Assembly (NCBI GenBank): GCA_018780805.1
Contig: JADMJD010000051.1
Coordinates: 1 to 63,094 of the forward strand
Length of the DNA stretch: 63,094 nt
DNA from: Rubrivivax sp.
GTDB taxonomy: Bacteria > Pseudomonadota > Gammaproteobacteria > Burkholderiales > Burkholderiaceae_C
Direction: 5' to 3'
Below the pieces are notes generated by a model that had not been told where the DNA came from, made no database searches, and saw nothing but the letters and a program-made list of their open reading frames with translations. A program made the translations under genes and the position numbers. The stretch's first letter is position 1. Every line of letters starts with the position of its first letter. This document shows positions 11,043 through 20,868 of the stretch, one piece after another.

Positions 11043-12768
11043 ACGGGAAGAAGTAGGGCACCGCCACCAGCGCCACCGCCTGGAACACCAGCGCGATGGG
11101 CAGCCCGGCGCGCAGGAAGTCGCGCAGCGTGTAACGACCCGGCGACATGATCATCAGGTTGGTCTGGTAGCCGTAGGGTGTCATGAAACTGCAGCTGGCA
11201 CCGTAGAGCACGGCCATCACGAAGGGCAGGGGGTCGAGGCCGGTTTTTTGCGCCACGCCCAGTGCGATCGGGAAGGCCAGCGCGGCAGCGGCGTTGTTGC
11301 TCATCAGCTCGGTCAGGATCCAGGTGATCAGCAGGATCAAGGCCAGCGCGCCGTAGGGACCGAACTGCTCGACGCCCAGCAGCATGCCGCCGGCCATCAA
11401 GGCGGCGGCACCCGTCTGCACCATCACCTCGGAGATCACCAGCGACGAGGCGATGATGACGATGATCTCGTACGGCATGTTGCGGCGCAGGTCGGCCACC
11501 TTGGCAAAACCGAAGGCCAGGAACAGCGCCAGCAGCACCAGCAGCGTCTTCAGGAAATCCACCATGCCGAACGCCGCCAGCAGGATGGCGGCCACGAAGC
11601 CGCCCATCGCCAGCATGCCCTTGCGCGGGTCGGTGAACTTCTGCACCTCGCGCTGCGAGACGATGATGAAGTTGCGCTGCAGGTTGTTGCGTTTTTCGAA
11701 GTCCTTGCCCACCACCAGCACCAGGGTGTCGCCCACGTCCAGCGGCAGGTTGGCAATCGCGCCGCGCAGGCGTTCGCTGCCACGCCGCACCGCGATCACC
11801 GCGGCGTCGAACTGCGAGCGGAAATCCACTTCCTTGATGGTGCGGCGGGCGAGTGGCGAGTTGGCCGCCACCACCACCTCCACCAGGTTGTCCAGCGGCA
11901 AGTTGTAGTGCTGGCCATGGGTCTCCAGGCCTTGGAAGCGCAGCAGCAGGTCCAGCCGGGTCAGGTCGCCGGTGAAGACCAGCACGTCACCCGCCTGCAG
12001 CGCCTGGTCGGGCTGCACCGGGGCGATGATGTGGCCGTCGCGCACGATCTCGGCCAGGAAGAGGTGCGACAGCTGCCGCAGGCCTGCGCTTTCGACCGAA
12101 GCGCCCACCAGCGGTGACGAGGGCAGCACCTTGGCTTCGAGGAAGTAGTCGGACAGTTCTTCGTCGGCTGGGGGCTGTTCGGCCAGGATGCGCGGGTACA
12201 GCAGCACCATCGTGGTGCCACAGGCGACGACGATCAGGATGCCGACCGGGAACAGGTCGAAGATCTGCAGCGGTGGCAGCTTCTGGCCGATCATCAGGCT
12301 GTTGACCAGCAGGTTGGTCGAGGTGCCCACCAGCGTCAGGATGCCGCCCAGCGAGGCCGCAAAACACATCGGCATCAGCAGCCGCGACGCCGGGTGCGTG
12401 CGCAGGGTGCGCAGCGGCCCGAGCAGCGAGGCCACGACCGCGGTGTTGTTCAGGAAGGCCGAGTACGCGGCCGTGGCCACATACAGCTTGGTCAGTGCCC
12501 AGCGGTAGTCACCACGCACCAGCCGGTCGGCCACCACCTCCAGCAGGCGCGACTTGTCCAGCACCACGGACAGCAGCAGCAGCACCACCACGGTGACCAG
12601 CCCGTTGTTGGTGAACTGCTGCAGACCCTTCTGCACGCTGACGAAATCCAGCAGCATGAAGGCAAAGGCCACGCCGGCGAACACCTTGGCCGGCGAAACC
12701 CGGCCGCGGATGAGTTCGACGATCAGCGCGGCCAGTCCGATGAAGACGATGGCCTGCTGCAGCGTCAT
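11029..12768 (-). CDS. SLC13-family permease with paired TrkA-C domains (probable sulfate/anion transporter)
   Basis: The 579-residue inner membrane protein has hydrophobic segments at both ends and two soluble RCK/TrkA-C-like domains in the middle (around [13 protein letters not shown] and [14 protein letters not shown]). This arrangement is found in SLC13/DASS-type permeases, including the sulfur-deprivation response (SAC1-like) group. The C-terminal half carries the typical [21 protein letters not shown] segment. The start overlaps the cysNC stop by 4 bp (ATGA), making it the third gene of the cysD-cysNC operon. Sulfate uptake is therefore the likely role, inferred from context. Confidence 0.85.
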   Translation of the reverse strand: MTLQQAIVFIGLAALIVELIRGRVSPAKVFAGVAFAFMLLDFVSVQKGLQQFTNNGLVTVVVLLLLSVVLDKSRLLEVVADRLVRGDYRWALTKLYVATAAYSAFLNNTAVVASLLGPLRTLRTHPASRLLMPMCFAASLGGILTLVGTSTNLLVNSLMIGQKLPPLQIFDLFPVGILIVVACGTTMVLLYPRILAEQPPADEELSDYFLEAKVLPSSPLVGASVESAGLRQLSHLFLAEIVRDGHIIAPVQPDQALQAGDVLVFTGDLTRLDLLLRFQGLETHGQHYNLPLDNLVEVVVAANSPLARRTIKEVDFRSQFDAAVIAVRRGSERLRGAIANLPLDVGDTLVLVVGKDFEKRNNLQRNFIIVSQREVQKFTDPRKGMLAMGGFVAAILLAAFGMVDFLKTLLVLLALFLAFGFAKVADLRRNMPYEIIVIIASSLVISEVMVQTGAAALMAGGMLLGVEQFGPYGALALILLITWILTELMSNNAAAALAFPIALGVAQKTGLDPLPFVMAVLYGASCSFMTPYGYQTNLMIMSPGRYTLRDFLRAGLPIALVFQAVALVAVPYFFPFKPV

Positions 12769-14672
12769 GCAGGGATCACGCCTTTGCTGCGCAGCAGTGC
12801 CAGCACCTGGTCGGCCGCCTGCTCGGATGTCATGGCCGTGGTGTCGATGCGCAGATCAGGGCTCTCAGGCACCTCGTACGGCGAATCGATGCCCGTGAAG
12901 TTGGCCAGTTCCCCGCGTCGGGCCTTTTTGTACAGACCCTTCACATCGCGCTCCTCGGCCACCGCCAGCGGTGTGTCGACGTGGATCTCGATGAACTCAC
13001 CTTCTTCCACCAGACTGCGGGCCAGGGCCCGCTCGGACCGAAAGGGCGAGATGAAGGCCGTGGCCACGATCAGGCCGGCGTCCAGCATCAGCTTGGCCAC
13101 TTCGCCGACACGGCGCACGTTTTCGACGCGGTCGCCTTCAGTGAAGCCCAGGTCCTTGTTCAGGCCGTGGCGCACGTTGTCGCCGTCCAGCAGGTACGAG
13201 TGCACGCCGGCCGCGTAGAGCTTCTTTTCCACCAGGTTGGCGATGGTGGACTTGCCGGCACCCGACAGGCCCGTGAACCACAGCACCGCGGGTTTGTGGC
13301 CCATCAGCGTGGCGCGTGCGGCCTTGTTGACGTCCACCGCCTGCAGGTGGATGTTGTGGGCACGGCGCAGCGCAAAGTGCAGCATGCCGGCGCCGACCGT
13401 GTTGTTGGTCATCCGGTCGATCAGGATGAAGCCACCGGTCTCGCGGCTGGCGCTGTAGGGGTCGAAGGCCACCGCGCGGTCGAGCGCGATGTTGCAGACG
13501 CCGATCTCGTTGAGGTCGAGCTTCTTCGCCGCCAGGTGCTCCATCGTGTTGACGTTCACCTTGTACTTGGGCTCGGTGACCGTGGCGTTGACGGTGCGCG
13601 TGCCGATCTTCATCAGGTACGGCCGGCCCGGCAGCAGCGCGTCGTCGGACATCCAGACAATGGTGCACTCGAACTGGTCGGCCACCTCGGCAGGGTTCTG
13701 GGTGCCGGAGATCAGGTCGCCGCGCGAGATGTCCACCTCGTCGGCCAAGGTGATCGTCACCGATTCACCGGCCACGGCCTGCGTGCGGTCGCCGTCCAGC
13801 GCGACGATGCGCGCCACGGTGGATTCGCGGCCCGAGGGCTGCACGCGGATGCGGTCACCCGGCTGCACACGGCCGCTGGCGATCATGCCGCAGAAGCCGC
13901 GGAAATCGAGGTTGGGGCGGTTCACCCACTGCACCGGCAGCCGGAAGGGGCCGGCCTGCAGGCGCGATTCGTCGATCTCGCAAGTCTCCAGGAAGGCCAT
14001 CAGCGTGGGGCCGTGGTACCAGGGCATGCGGTCGCTGCGATCGACCATGTTGTCGCCCTTCAGGCCCGACAACGGGATGCTGGTGATGTCGTTCAGGCCG
14101 ATCTGCGCGGCAAAGACGCGGTACTCCTCGTCGATGCGGCGGAAGGTGGCCTCGTCGTAGTCCACCAGGTCCATCTTGTTGATGGCCAGCACCACCTTGC
14201 GGATGCCGATCAGGCTGACCAGGTAACTGTGGCGGCGCGTCTGTGTGAGGACGCCCTTGCGCGAATCGATCAGGATCACGGCCACGTCCGCAGTGGACGC
14301 GCCGGTGATCATGTTGCGGGTGTACTGCTCGTGGCCCGGCGTGTCGGCGACGATGAACTTGCGCCGGTCGGTGCTGAAGAAGCGGTACGCGACGTCGATC
14401 GTGATGCCTTGTTCACGTTCGGCGGCCAGGCCGTCGACCAGCAGCGCGAAGTCGATGTCACCGCCCTGGGTGCCCCACTTCTTGGAGTCGGCTTCGATGG
14501 CGGCGAGCTGGTCCTCGAACAGCATCTTCGATTCGTACAGCAGGCGCCCGATGACGGTGCTCTTGCCGTCGTCCACGCTGCCGCAGGTGATGAAACGCAG
14601 CAGGCTCTTTTTTTCGTGCGCCTCGAGGTAGGCGTCGATGTCGCTGGCGATCAGGTCGGATACGTGTGCCAT
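12765..14672 (-). CDS. cysNC: Bifunctional sulfate adenylyltransferase subunit 1/APS kinase (CysN-CysC fusion)
   Basis: This 635-residue fusion makes APS with CysD and then phosphorylates it to PAPS. The N-terminal CysN GTPase domain has GSVDDGKST (G1), [13 protein letters not shown] (G3) and NKMD (G4). The C-terminal APS-kinase domain (about 455-635) has the P-loop [27 protein letters not shown] and ISPFRSER. The fusion favours PAPS as the end product, either for reduction or sulfotransfer. It is separated from cysD by 1 bp and overlaps the permease gene downstream. Confidence 0.96.
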   Translation of the reverse strand: MAHVSDLIASDIDAYLEAHEKKSLLRFITCGSVDDGKSTVIGRLLYESKMLFEDQLAAIEADSKKWGTQGGDIDFALLVDGLAAEREQGITIDVAYRFFSTDRRKFIVADTPGHEQYTRNMITGASTADVAVILIDSRKGVLTQTRRHSYLVSLIGIRKVVLAINKMDLVDYDEATFRRIDEEYRVFAAQIGLNDITSIPLSGLKGDNMVDRSDRMPWYHGPTLMAFLETCEIDESRLQAGPFRLPVQWVNRPNLDFRGFCGMIASGRVQPGDRIRVQPSGRESTVARIVALDGDRTQAVAGESVTITLADEVDISRGDLISGTQNPAEVADQFECTIVWMSDDALLPGRPYLMKIGTRTVNATVTEPKYKVNVNTMEHLAAKKLDLNEIGVCNIALDRAVAFDPYSASRETGGFILIDRMTNNTVGAGMLHFALRRAHNIHLQAVDVNKAARATLMGHKPAVLWFTGLSGAGKSTIANLVEKKLYAAGVHSYLLDGDNVRHGLNKDLGFTEGDRVENVRRVGEVAKLMLDAGLIVATAFISPFRSERALARSLVEEGEFIEIHVDTPLAVAEERDVKGLYKKARRGELANFTGIDSPYEVPESPDLRIDTTAMTSEQAADQVLALLRSKGVIPA

Positions 14673-14673
14673 G

Positions 14674-15594
14674 TCAGAAATACCCTTCCTGCTTCTTCTT
14701 CTCCATCGACGCGGCGGCGTCGTGGTCGATCATGCGGCCCTGGCGCTCGGAGGTGCGCGTGAGCAGCATCTCCTGGATCACGGCCTTCAGCGAATCGGCT
14801 TCGGATTCGACCGCGCCCGACAGCGGGTAGCACCCCAGGGTGCGGAAACGCACCTTCTTCATCATCGGCACCTCGCCGGGGCGCAGTTTCATGCGCTCGT
14901 CGTCTACCATGATCAATGTGCCGTCGCGGTCCACCACCGGGCGTTCGGCCGCGAAGTACAGCGGCACGATGGGGATGTTCTCGAGGTGGATGTACTGCCA
15001 CACGTCGAGTTCGGTCCAGTTGCTGATCGGGAAGACGCGGATCGATTCGCCCTTCATCTTGCGGCCGTTGTACAGGTGCCAGAGTTCGGGGCGCTGCGCC
15101 TTCGGGTCCCAGCGGTGCTGCGCACTGCGGAACGAAAAGATGCGCTCCTTGGCGCGTGACTTTTCTTCGTCGCGGCGCGCGCCACCAAAGGCGGCATCGA
15201 AGCCGTAGTGGTCCAGCGCCTGCTTCAGGCCCTGCGTCTTCCACATGTCGGTGTGGATCTGCGAGCCGTGGTCGAAGGGGTTGATGCCCAGGGCCTTGGC
15301 CTCGGGGTTCTGGTAGACCAGCAGCTCCATGCCCAGTTCGCGTGCCATGCGCTCACGCAGCGCGTACATGTCGCGGAACTTCCAGGTCGTGTCCACGTGC
15401 AGCAGCGGGAAGGGCGGTGGCGCCGGGTAGAAGGCCTTCTTCGCCAGGTGCAGCATGACCGCGCTGTCCTTGCCGATGGAGTACAGCATCACGGGCCGTT
15501 CGGCTTCGGCCACCACTTCCCGCAGGATGTGGATGCTCTCGGCTTCGAGGCGTTGCAGGTGGGTCAGGCGCGTGGGCGCCAGGGTGTCGCTCAT
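14674..15594 (-). CDS. cysD: Sulfate adenylyltransferase subunit 2
   Basis: CysD is the catalytic ATP-sulfurylase subunit, activating sulfate with ATP to APS while CysN hydrolyses GTP. The 306-residue protein has the PP-loop-type motif [30 protein letters not shown] and the C-terminal [20 protein letters not shown], all characteristic. It is the first gene of the minus-strand operon. A close match to a sigma-54 promoter (15644-15658) lies about 50 bp upstream of the ATG, so transcription probably depends on RpoN and an enhancer-binding activator. Confidence 0.96.
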   Translation of the reverse strand: MSDTLAPTRLTHLQRLEAESIHILREVVAEAERPVMLYSIGKDSAVMLHLAKKAFYPAPPPFPLLHVDTTWKFRDMYALRERMARELGMELLVYQNPEAKALGINPFDHGSQIHTDMWKTQGLKQALDHYGFDAAFGGARRDEEKSRAKERIFSFRSAQHRWDPKAQRPELWHLYNGRKMKGESIRVFPISNWTELDVWQYIHLENIPIVPLYFAAERPVVDRDGTLIMVDDERMKLRPGEVPMMKKVRFRTLGCYPLSGAVESEADSLKAVIQEMLLTRTSERQGRMIDHDAAASMEKKKQEGYF

Positions 15595-15643
15595 GGAAAT
15601 GGTGTTCCGTGGTGCTGGAGGTCCAGGGTGCCGAAGGAGAGTG

Positions 15644-15658
15644 GCAAGCTTTGTGCCA
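15644..15658 (-). promoter_or_regulatory. Sigma-54 (-24/-12) promoter for cysD-cysNC-permease
   Basis: On the minus strand the sequence reads TGGCACAAAGCTTGC: TGGCAC (-24 element), five bases, TTGC (-12 element), with exactly ten bases between the GG and the GC, as RpoN holoenzyme requires. The predicted transcription start is about 12 nt downstream, leaving a leader of roughly 40 nt before the cysD ATG. It matches the RpoN consensus very closely and lies in the correct intergenic position and orientation. No activator gene is seen in the window. Confidence 0.75.
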
Positions 15659-15836
15659 TGCCGCGCCGGACAAGGCCCGGCAGGGCGCGAGTATCCGGCA
15701 TCGACATGACGCCCAACGCCCGCGGCGTCCCCCTAGTTCTGCTGGCGTGTGCGGAAAATGGCAGCTTGGCACCCTGTTGTTCGGCGCCTGGGCCGTGCTG
15801 GACACCGCCATCATGGCCCGCACCCCAGGAGCGCCC

Positions 15837-16220
15837 ATGACCACCATTTCCACCTCACCAGCTTCCTTCGTCGACCGCAGCACCCTGAACACGCCCGCCG
15901 GCAACCCGGCCGGCCGCCAGGCGCTGAAAGACCTGACGCAGGCCTTGAAGACCGAAGACCTGGGTGCCGCGCGCCAGGCCTTTGTGCAGGTGCTGAAAAA
16001 CGCACCCGAAGGGGCCACCTGGAAGCCCGACAGCGGCCTGGCCGAGGTGGGTCGAGCGCTGCTGGCGGGTGACATCGCAGCAGCCAAAGAGGCCGGCAAG
16101 GCCGCGCTGCAGGCGCTGAAACCGCAGCAACCCCCCTCGATCCCGGGGGAGCCGGAGCCGCCCAAGGCACCCTCTACCACAGGCGGAACGGCCGGCACCC
16201 TGTTGAACGTGGTGGCCTGA
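15837..16220 (+). CDS. Small helical protein of unknown function
   Basis: The 127-residue product is not recognised. It has two similar helical segments, LTQALKTEDLGAARQAFVQVL and VGRALLAGDIAAAKEAGKAAL, of the pattern L..AL..(E/G)D..AA..A, followed by a Pro-rich tail. No signal peptide or membrane segment is seen. The ATG at 15837 is favoured; an in-frame ATG at 15813 would add eight residues. It is transcribed away from cysD and lies 62 bp before cysQ. The repeated helical pattern suggests a scaffold or regulatory protein, but that is only a guess. Confidence 0.6.
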   Translation: MTTISTSPASFVDRSTLNTPAGNPAGRQALKDLTQALKTEDLGAARQAFVQVLKNAPEGATWKPDSGLAEVGRALLAGDIAAAKEAGKAALQALKPQQPPSIPGEPEPPKAPSTTGGTAGTLLNVVA

Positions 16221-16282
16221 GCGTCATGTGCTGCAGTTAAAGTCCCTCGCAAATGCGGCCATGACCGCTGGAGGGATCACAC

Positions 16283-17059
16283 ATGCAAGATTGGGAAAGC
16301 CAGCGTGAGGCTTGGTTGGCCGCTTTGGTGCGCATCACGCGCGATGCCGGCGACCTCATCCTCGACATCTACAAGACCGATTTCGCCGTGCGTGGCAAGG
16401 GAGACCAGTCACCTGTCACCGAAGCTGACGAACGTGCCGAGGCGCTGATCGTGCCGGCGCTTCAGGCGCTCGCACCCGGTGTGCCCATCGTGGCCGAAGA
16501 GGCGGTGGCCGGCGGTGCGGTGCCCGAGGTCGGCCGGCTGTTCTGGCTGGTCGATCCACTGGATGGCACCAAGGAGTTCATCAGCCGAAACGGCGAGTTC
16601 ACCGTCAACATCGCCCTCGTGGCCGACGGTGTGCCGGTGCTGGGCGTCGTGCTGGCGCCTGCACTGGGCCGCCTTTACGCGGGTGACCGTGACCGCGGCG
16701 CGTGGATGGAAGACGCCCAGGGTCGGCGGCCCATCCAGGTGCGCGCTGTGCCTGAAGCTGGCCTGACCGTCGTCGCCAGCCGTTCGCACGGTGATGCGAC
16801 AGCGCTGGATGCCTTCCTTGCTGGGCGCCAGGTCGCGGCGCTGGCCAACGCCGGTTCGTCCCTGAAGCTGTGCCTGGTGGCCTCGGGTGAAGCGGACCTG
16901 TACCCGCGCCTGGGCCGCACGATGGAATGGGACATTGCGGCCGGCCATGCCGTGTTGCTGGCAGCGGGCGGCGCCGTGCGCGATCTGTCGGGCCGGACGC
17001 TGCGCTACGGCAAACCTGGCTTCGACAACCCGCACTTCGTGGCGGGTGGCGAGGCCTGA
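16283..17059 (+). CDS. cysQ: 3'(2'),5'-bisphosphate nucleotidase CysQ
   Basis: CysQ hydrolyses PAP, the by-product of PAPS-dependent sulfotransfer or reduction, to AMP and phosphate, and can also turn PAPS back to APS. The 258-residue protein belongs to the inositol-monophosphatase superfamily. GDQSPVTEADERAE, the metal-binding WLVDPLDGTKEFI and the C-terminal WDIAAGHAVLLAAGG are present. An ATG at 16283 is preceded by GGAGG at 16270. Its location between the PAPS-making operon and the sulfotransferase operon fits a PAP-clearing role. Confidence 0.93.
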   Translation: MQDWESQREAWLAALVRITRDAGDLILDIYKTDFAVRGKGDQSPVTEADERAEALIVPALQALAPGVPIVAEEAVAGGAVPEVGRLFWLVDPLDGTKEFISRNGEFTVNIALVADGVPVLGVVLAPALGRLYAGDRDRGAWMEDAQGRRPIQVRAVPEAGLTVVASRSHGDATALDAFLAGRQVAALANAGSSLKLCLVASGEADLYPRLGRTMEWDIAAGHAVLLAAGGAVRDLSGRTLRYGKPGFDNPHFVAGGEA

Positions 17060-17124
17060 GTCGGGCCCCGAGTCGGGGCCAGAGCTGGCGTTTGACCGCG
17101 GTTCCGCGGATTTTTGCCGGCACC

Positions 17125-17140
17125 TGGCCGAGAACTTGCA
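17125..17140 (+). promoter_or_regulatory. Possible sigma-54 promoter upstream of the repeat lipoprotein
   Basis: TGGCCGAGAACTTGCA has GG and GC separated by ten bases and an intact TTGCA -12 element, but the -24 box is TGGCCG rather than TGGCAC. It lies 74 bp before the GTG start at 17214. It is a weaker match than the sites before cysD and at 20818, and is offered mainly because those two good sites bracket it. Confidence 0.35.
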
Positions 17141-17213
17141 AGGTGCCGCTCGTATATTCCGATGTCGGGGCCATGGGGTGCCTGTCGACCGCGATCCACA
17201 CTGAGGAAGCCCG

Positions 17214-20200
17214 GTGAAAAGAACCCGAGCCATGGCCTGGTTGGCCACGTTCTGCTGCATGCTGCTGTTGTCCGCCTGTGGGGGAGGCAGCGGCCGTCAG
17301 GGCACCGACATCGTGGTCAGCGGCACCGGTCCCACCGCGCAGGTGGCGGGCGGCGAGGCCGTCCTGGTCACGATGACCGTCAGCAACGCCGGCCCGGGCG
17401 ATGCCGGCAGCATGCGCATCAACAGCCTGGTCGGCAACCAGATGGCCTTGACCGCCATCACCTGCACGGCTGCGGGTGGCGCAGTGTGCCCCGCGACGCC
17501 CGGCCCATCGATGACGGCGGACGGCCTGCCCTCGGGCGGCAGCCTGGTGTTTGCCGTGTCGCTGGTGGCCTCGGCCAATGCAAACGGCACGCTGTCGTAC
17601 ACGATGTCGGTGCAGGTCGACCAGGACACCAACAGCGTCAACAACCAGGCCACGGTCACGGCGTCGGCCTTCTCGGCGACCAGCAACCTGGTGGTGTCGG
17701 GCAGCGGCCCGGGTGGCACGGTCACCGGCGGCGCGACCGCGCTGTTCCAGATGACGGTGACCAACACCGGCCCGGATGCGTCCACCAACGTGCGCATCGA
17801 CAACGACGTCAGCAGCGGCTTGCAGCTGAACGCGCTGAACTGCACCGCTGCCGGCGGTGCCGTCTGCCCGGCCACCGGGCCGACGATGTCGCTGCCGTCC
17901 TTGCCTGCGGGCGGTTCGTTGAACTTCGAGGTCAGCACCACCGTGGGTGCCACGGTGAACGGCTTCGTCAGCAACAAGCTGTCGGTCGTCTCCGACAACG
18001 ACGCCGTTCGCAGCGACAACAGCTTCAGCGCCTCGGCCACCGTCGTCACGCCGCGCAGCGGTGTCTTCGTCACCGGCACCGGCCCGGCTGCAGCGGTCAC
18101 GGGTGATTCGGCCGCCGTGTTCACGATGCAGGTCGGCAACGCCGGCCCCGACGCGGCCACGTCGCTCACCCTGGTCAACCAGGTCGGCAGCAACCTGTCA
18201 CTCACGGGCGTCAGCTGCCTGGCCGCTGGCGGTGGGGTCTGCCCCAGCAGCACCGGCCCGGTGATGAGCGTGCCGTCCCTGCCAGCCGGTGCCACGCTGA
18301 CCTTCACCATCAACACCTTGGTGGCTGCAGGTGTGAACGGCGCGGTGGTGAACACCTTCTCCGTCACGGCCGCGAATGACAGCGACCGCAGCGACAACAG
18401 CGCCACGGCGGTCGCCACCGTCTCCACCCCGCGCGCCCGGCTGGCCGTTTCCGGCACCGGGCCCACCGGCCAGGTGGCGGGCGGCGCCAACGCCGCCTTC
18501 GTGATGACGGTCGGCAACACCGGCCCGGACGCCGCCACCAGCGTGCGTGTGGTCAACACCGTCGGCAGCAACCTCAGCTTTGCCGGCGCCAGTTGTGTGG
18601 CCAGCGGCGGCGCCACCTGCCCGGGCACCGTCGGCGTCGTCACCGAAGTGCCGACACTGCCGGTCGGCGGGCAACTGAGCTTCACGGTCAACGCGCTGGT
18701 GGATGCTGGCGCCAATGGGGCCATCACCAACACCGTGCAGGCCAGTGCCGGCAACGCCGCTGCCAGCAACGCGGTGGCTGTGGGCGAGGCCTTCACGGCG
18801 CGCAGCGGCCTCACCGTCACCGGTGTCGGGCCCGACAACGTGCCGTCCGGCACCAGCGCCAACTTCCAGATGACGGTCACCAACATCGGGCCAGACCCGG
18901 CGGCCACGGTGCGCCTGGTGAACACGGTGGGTGGCAACCTCACGCAGACCGGCATCACCTGCGCCGCCACCGGTGGCGCGGTCTGCCCCACCACCGGCGC
19001 CGTGATGGACGTCAGCAACCTGCCGGTTGGTGGCGTGCTGGTGTTCAACGTCGCCGCCACGGTGGCCAACGGCACGCAGGGTGTGATCACCAACGGCCTG
19101 TCGGCCACGGTGACCAGCGGTACGCGGTCCAATGTGTCGGCCGTGGCCGTGGGCAGCGCCTACGCCAACGCGGTTTCGGTCTCTGGCACCGCACCGGCTG
19201 GCCCGCTGGCCGGCGGGGCGACCGCCACCTTCGTGATGACGGTGGCCAATGCCGGCCCCGGTGCCGCGCAGAACCTGGCGCTCACCAACGTGCTCAGCAG
19301 CGGGTTGACCTTGTCGTCCACCGCCATCGGCTGCACCGCCACCGGCGCTGCCGTGTGCCCGGCCACGCCCGGCGCCACGATGACCGTGCCTTCGCTGCCG
19401 GCCGATGGCACGCTGAGCTTCAGCTTCCCGGTGGTCGTGAGCGCGGGCACCAACGGCACCGTGAGCAGCAGCTTCACGGCCACCGCGGCCGGTGATACAC
19501 GAGCTGCCGACAACAGCACCACCGTCTCGACCACCGCGTCAAGTGTCGATGTCGGCGTGTCGCAGACGGGGGCCACGCAGGTGGCCGCCGGCAGCAGCGC
19601 CGTGTTCACCGCGATCGTCAGCAACCCGGGGCCGTCGGCTGCGGCGGGGCTGACCATCACCCACACGCTGGGCGGTGCCGGTGCGGCCGGGGCCACGGCC
19701 AGCATCGTGTGCACGGCATCGGGTGGTGCCACTTGCCCGACCACCGGCCCGTCGATGAGCGTGCCTTCGCTCCCGGCCGGCCGCACGCTGACGTTCACCA
19801 TCACGGTGCCCGTGGCGGCCGGTGCCCGCGGGGCGGTGAGCAGCACGGTGGCGGTGACCGCGCCGGGGGATCCCTCGGCGGGCAACAACGAGCAGACCAC
19901 GACCACCCTGGCCGTCGATGGCCGCAACGGCAGCTACCGCGCCTTCGGCGCCGATGGCAGCACGGCGGACCTGGTGCTGGACTTCGATGCCAGCACCTAC
20001 GTGATGGGCAGCGGCGGTACGCAGACCTTCACGGCCGGTGCGGGCAACGAGTTTGTGCTGGGCACTGCCACCCGCTTCCGGATGGCCACCGACCTGGTGA
20101 TCGGCAGCCACAACTTCGGCAACGGCCTGGTGCCCTTCGTCGCGGGGCGCAGCTTCGGCACCACAGTGGCCGATGCGCAGGGTGGCTACAACCTGGGCAC

Positions 20201-20804
20201 CCGCGAGGTGCCCACCGGCGGCGGCACCACTGCCACGCGGCCTGGCAGCGCAGCGGTTGCGGCCGATGGCACGCTCTTCATCTGCCAGATGCCCGGCGGG
20301 CAGCCCCGGCCACCGTCGAACTGCGCGGGCGGCCTCACGAGCTACGCGCTCAGCGTCGACGGCAGCGGCCTGTTCACGGCCACCCCGCTGTCCGGTGTCT
20401 CGACCACCAGCTACAGCTTCTACCTGCTGCGCTCCGGGACCTCCAAGCTGCTCATCAGCGCCGGCGCCACGGTGGACGATGTCGGCACCGCCGTCCAGCG
20501 TTTCCGCATCGGCCTGCAGGATCCGCCGGCCGTGGCTGGTGGCCAGTTGGCCGGCGGCAGCACGGCGGGTGAATGGGTCGACGTCGTGCTGTCGAGCAGC
20601 ACCTACAGCGTGACCGGCACCACCAACACGGGTGTCATCACCGCCAACCTGGCCATTGTGTCGGGCAGCGGTGCCACTTCGCTGCTGCTGGGCACACGGT
20701 CCGACGGCGCATCGATCTACGTGATGCAGGCAGGCCCGGTGGCGGTGGTCTACGGCACACCTGCCGGCACGGCCAACGGCCTGATGCAAATCCTCGCGCC
20801 ATGA
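17214..20804 (+). CDS. Large surface lipoprotein with seven DUF11/CARDB-like repeats
   Basis: The 1196-residue product has a lipoprotein signal (MAWLATFCCMLLLSAC, lipobox LSAC), followed by seven tandem Ig-like repeats of about 120 residues. Each opens with a version of VSGTGP...GG, then MTVxNxGPDAAT, a pair of cysteines (CxAxGGAxCP) and VPSLPAGGxLxF. Such repeats are typical of DUF11-type surface proteins. The final ~300 residues differ and lack the repeat signature. The two cysteines per repeat suggest an internal disulfide. The GTG at 17214 follows GGAAG at 17204. Its function is probably structural or adhesive; no enzyme motif is seen. Residues before the first repeat are few. Confidence 0.75.
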   Translation: MKRTRAMAWLATFCCMLLLSACGGGSGRQGTDIVVSGTGPTAQVAGGEAVLVTMTVSNAGPGDAGSMRINSLVGNQMALTAITCTAAGGAVCPATPGPSMTADGLPSGGSLVFAVSLVASANANGTLSYTMSVQVDQDTNSVNNQATVTASAFSATSNLVVSGSGPGGTVTGGATALFQMTVTNTGPDASTNVRIDNDVSSGLQLNALNCTAAGGAVCPATGPTMSLPSLPAGGSLNFEVSTTVGATVNGFVSNKLSVVSDNDAVRSDNSFSASATVVTPRSGVFVTGTGPAAAVTGDSAAVFTMQVGNAGPDAATSLTLVNQVGSNLSLTGVSCLAAGGGVCPSSTGPVMSVPSLPAGATLTFTINTLVAAGVNGAVVNTFSVTAANDSDRSDNSATAVATVSTPRARLAVSGTGPTGQVAGGANAAFVMTVGNTGPDAATSVRVVNTVGSNLSFAGASCVASGGATCPGTVGVVTEVPTLPVGGQLSFTVNALVDAGANGAITNTVQASAGNAAASNAVAVGEAFTARSGLTVTGVGPDNVPSGTSANFQMTVTNIGPDPAATVRLVNTVGGNLTQTGITCAATGGAVCPTTGAVMDVSNLPVGGVLVFNVAATVANGTQGVITNGLSATVTSGTRSNVSAVAVGSAYANAVSVSGTAPAGPLAGGATATFVMTVANAGPGAAQNLALTNVLSSGLTLSSTAIGCTATGAAVCPATPGATMTVPSLPADGTLSFSFPVVVSAGTNGTVSSSFTATAAGDTRAADNSTTVSTTASSVDVGVSQTGATQVAAGSSAVFTAIVSNPGPSAAAGLTITHTLGGAGAAGATASIVCTASGGATCPTTGPSMSVPSLPAGRTLTFTITVPVAAGARGAVSSTVAVTAPGDPSAGNNEQTTTTLAVDGRNGSYRAFGADGSTADLVLDFDASTYVMGSGGTQTFTAGAGNEFVLGTATRFRMATDLVIGSHNFGNGLVPFVAGRSFGTTVADAQGGYNLGTREVPTGGGTTATRPGSAAVAADGTLFICQMPGGQPRPPSNCAGGLTSYALSVDGSGLFTATPLSGVSTTSYSFYLLRSGTSKLLISAGATVDDVGTAVQRFRIGLQDPPAVAGGQLAGGSTAGEWVDVVLSSSTYSVTGTTNTGVITANLAIVSGSGATSLLLGTRSDGASIYVMQAGPVAVVYGTPAGTANGLMQILAP
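17310..19915 (+). repeat. Seven tandem ~370-bp coding repeats
   Basis: Within the lipoprotein gene the ~370-bp unit recurs seven times. Units begin near 17311, 17692, 18061, 18442, 18811, 19174 and 19543. The similarity is clear in the protein and partly visible in the DNA. Unit 7 is the most diverged (VSQTGATQVAAGSSA) and units 2-4 the most alike. Such repeats can change copy number by recombination. Confidence 0.7.
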
Positions 20805-20817
20805 ACCTCAACAGGTC

Positions 20818-20832
20818 TGGCACCCTTCTTGC
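20818..20832 (+). promoter_or_regulatory. Sigma-54 (-24/-12) promoter for the sulfatase-sulfotransferase-exporter operon
   Basis: TGGCACCCTTCTTGC contains TGGCAC, five bases and TTGC, with ten bases between GG (20819-20820) and GC (20831-20832). It lies 14 bp after the lipoprotein stop and 37 bp before the next ATG, giving a leader of about 25 nt. This matches the cysD site in both elements and spacing, which suggests the same RpoN-dependent activator may control both operons. Confidence 0.75.
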
Positions 20833-20868
20833 GCACACCGGGTACAGCCCCGGGGAACCTGCACGCCC

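Noticed and set aside
10807..12117. Plus-strand frame of 436 codons across the hydrolase end and the SLC13 gene
   Set aside because: His/Gln-rich antisense translation of the permease; no start signal or domain.
15772..15786. TGGCACCCTGTTGTT (plus strand) before the small unknown gene
   Set aside because: It lacks GC at the -12 position; the GG-N10-GC rule is broken.
17064..17080. GGCCCC-GAGTC-GGGGCC hairpin after cysQ as a terminator
   Set aside because: Only 6 bp of stem and no T-tract; such short GC stems are frequent by chance at this base composition.
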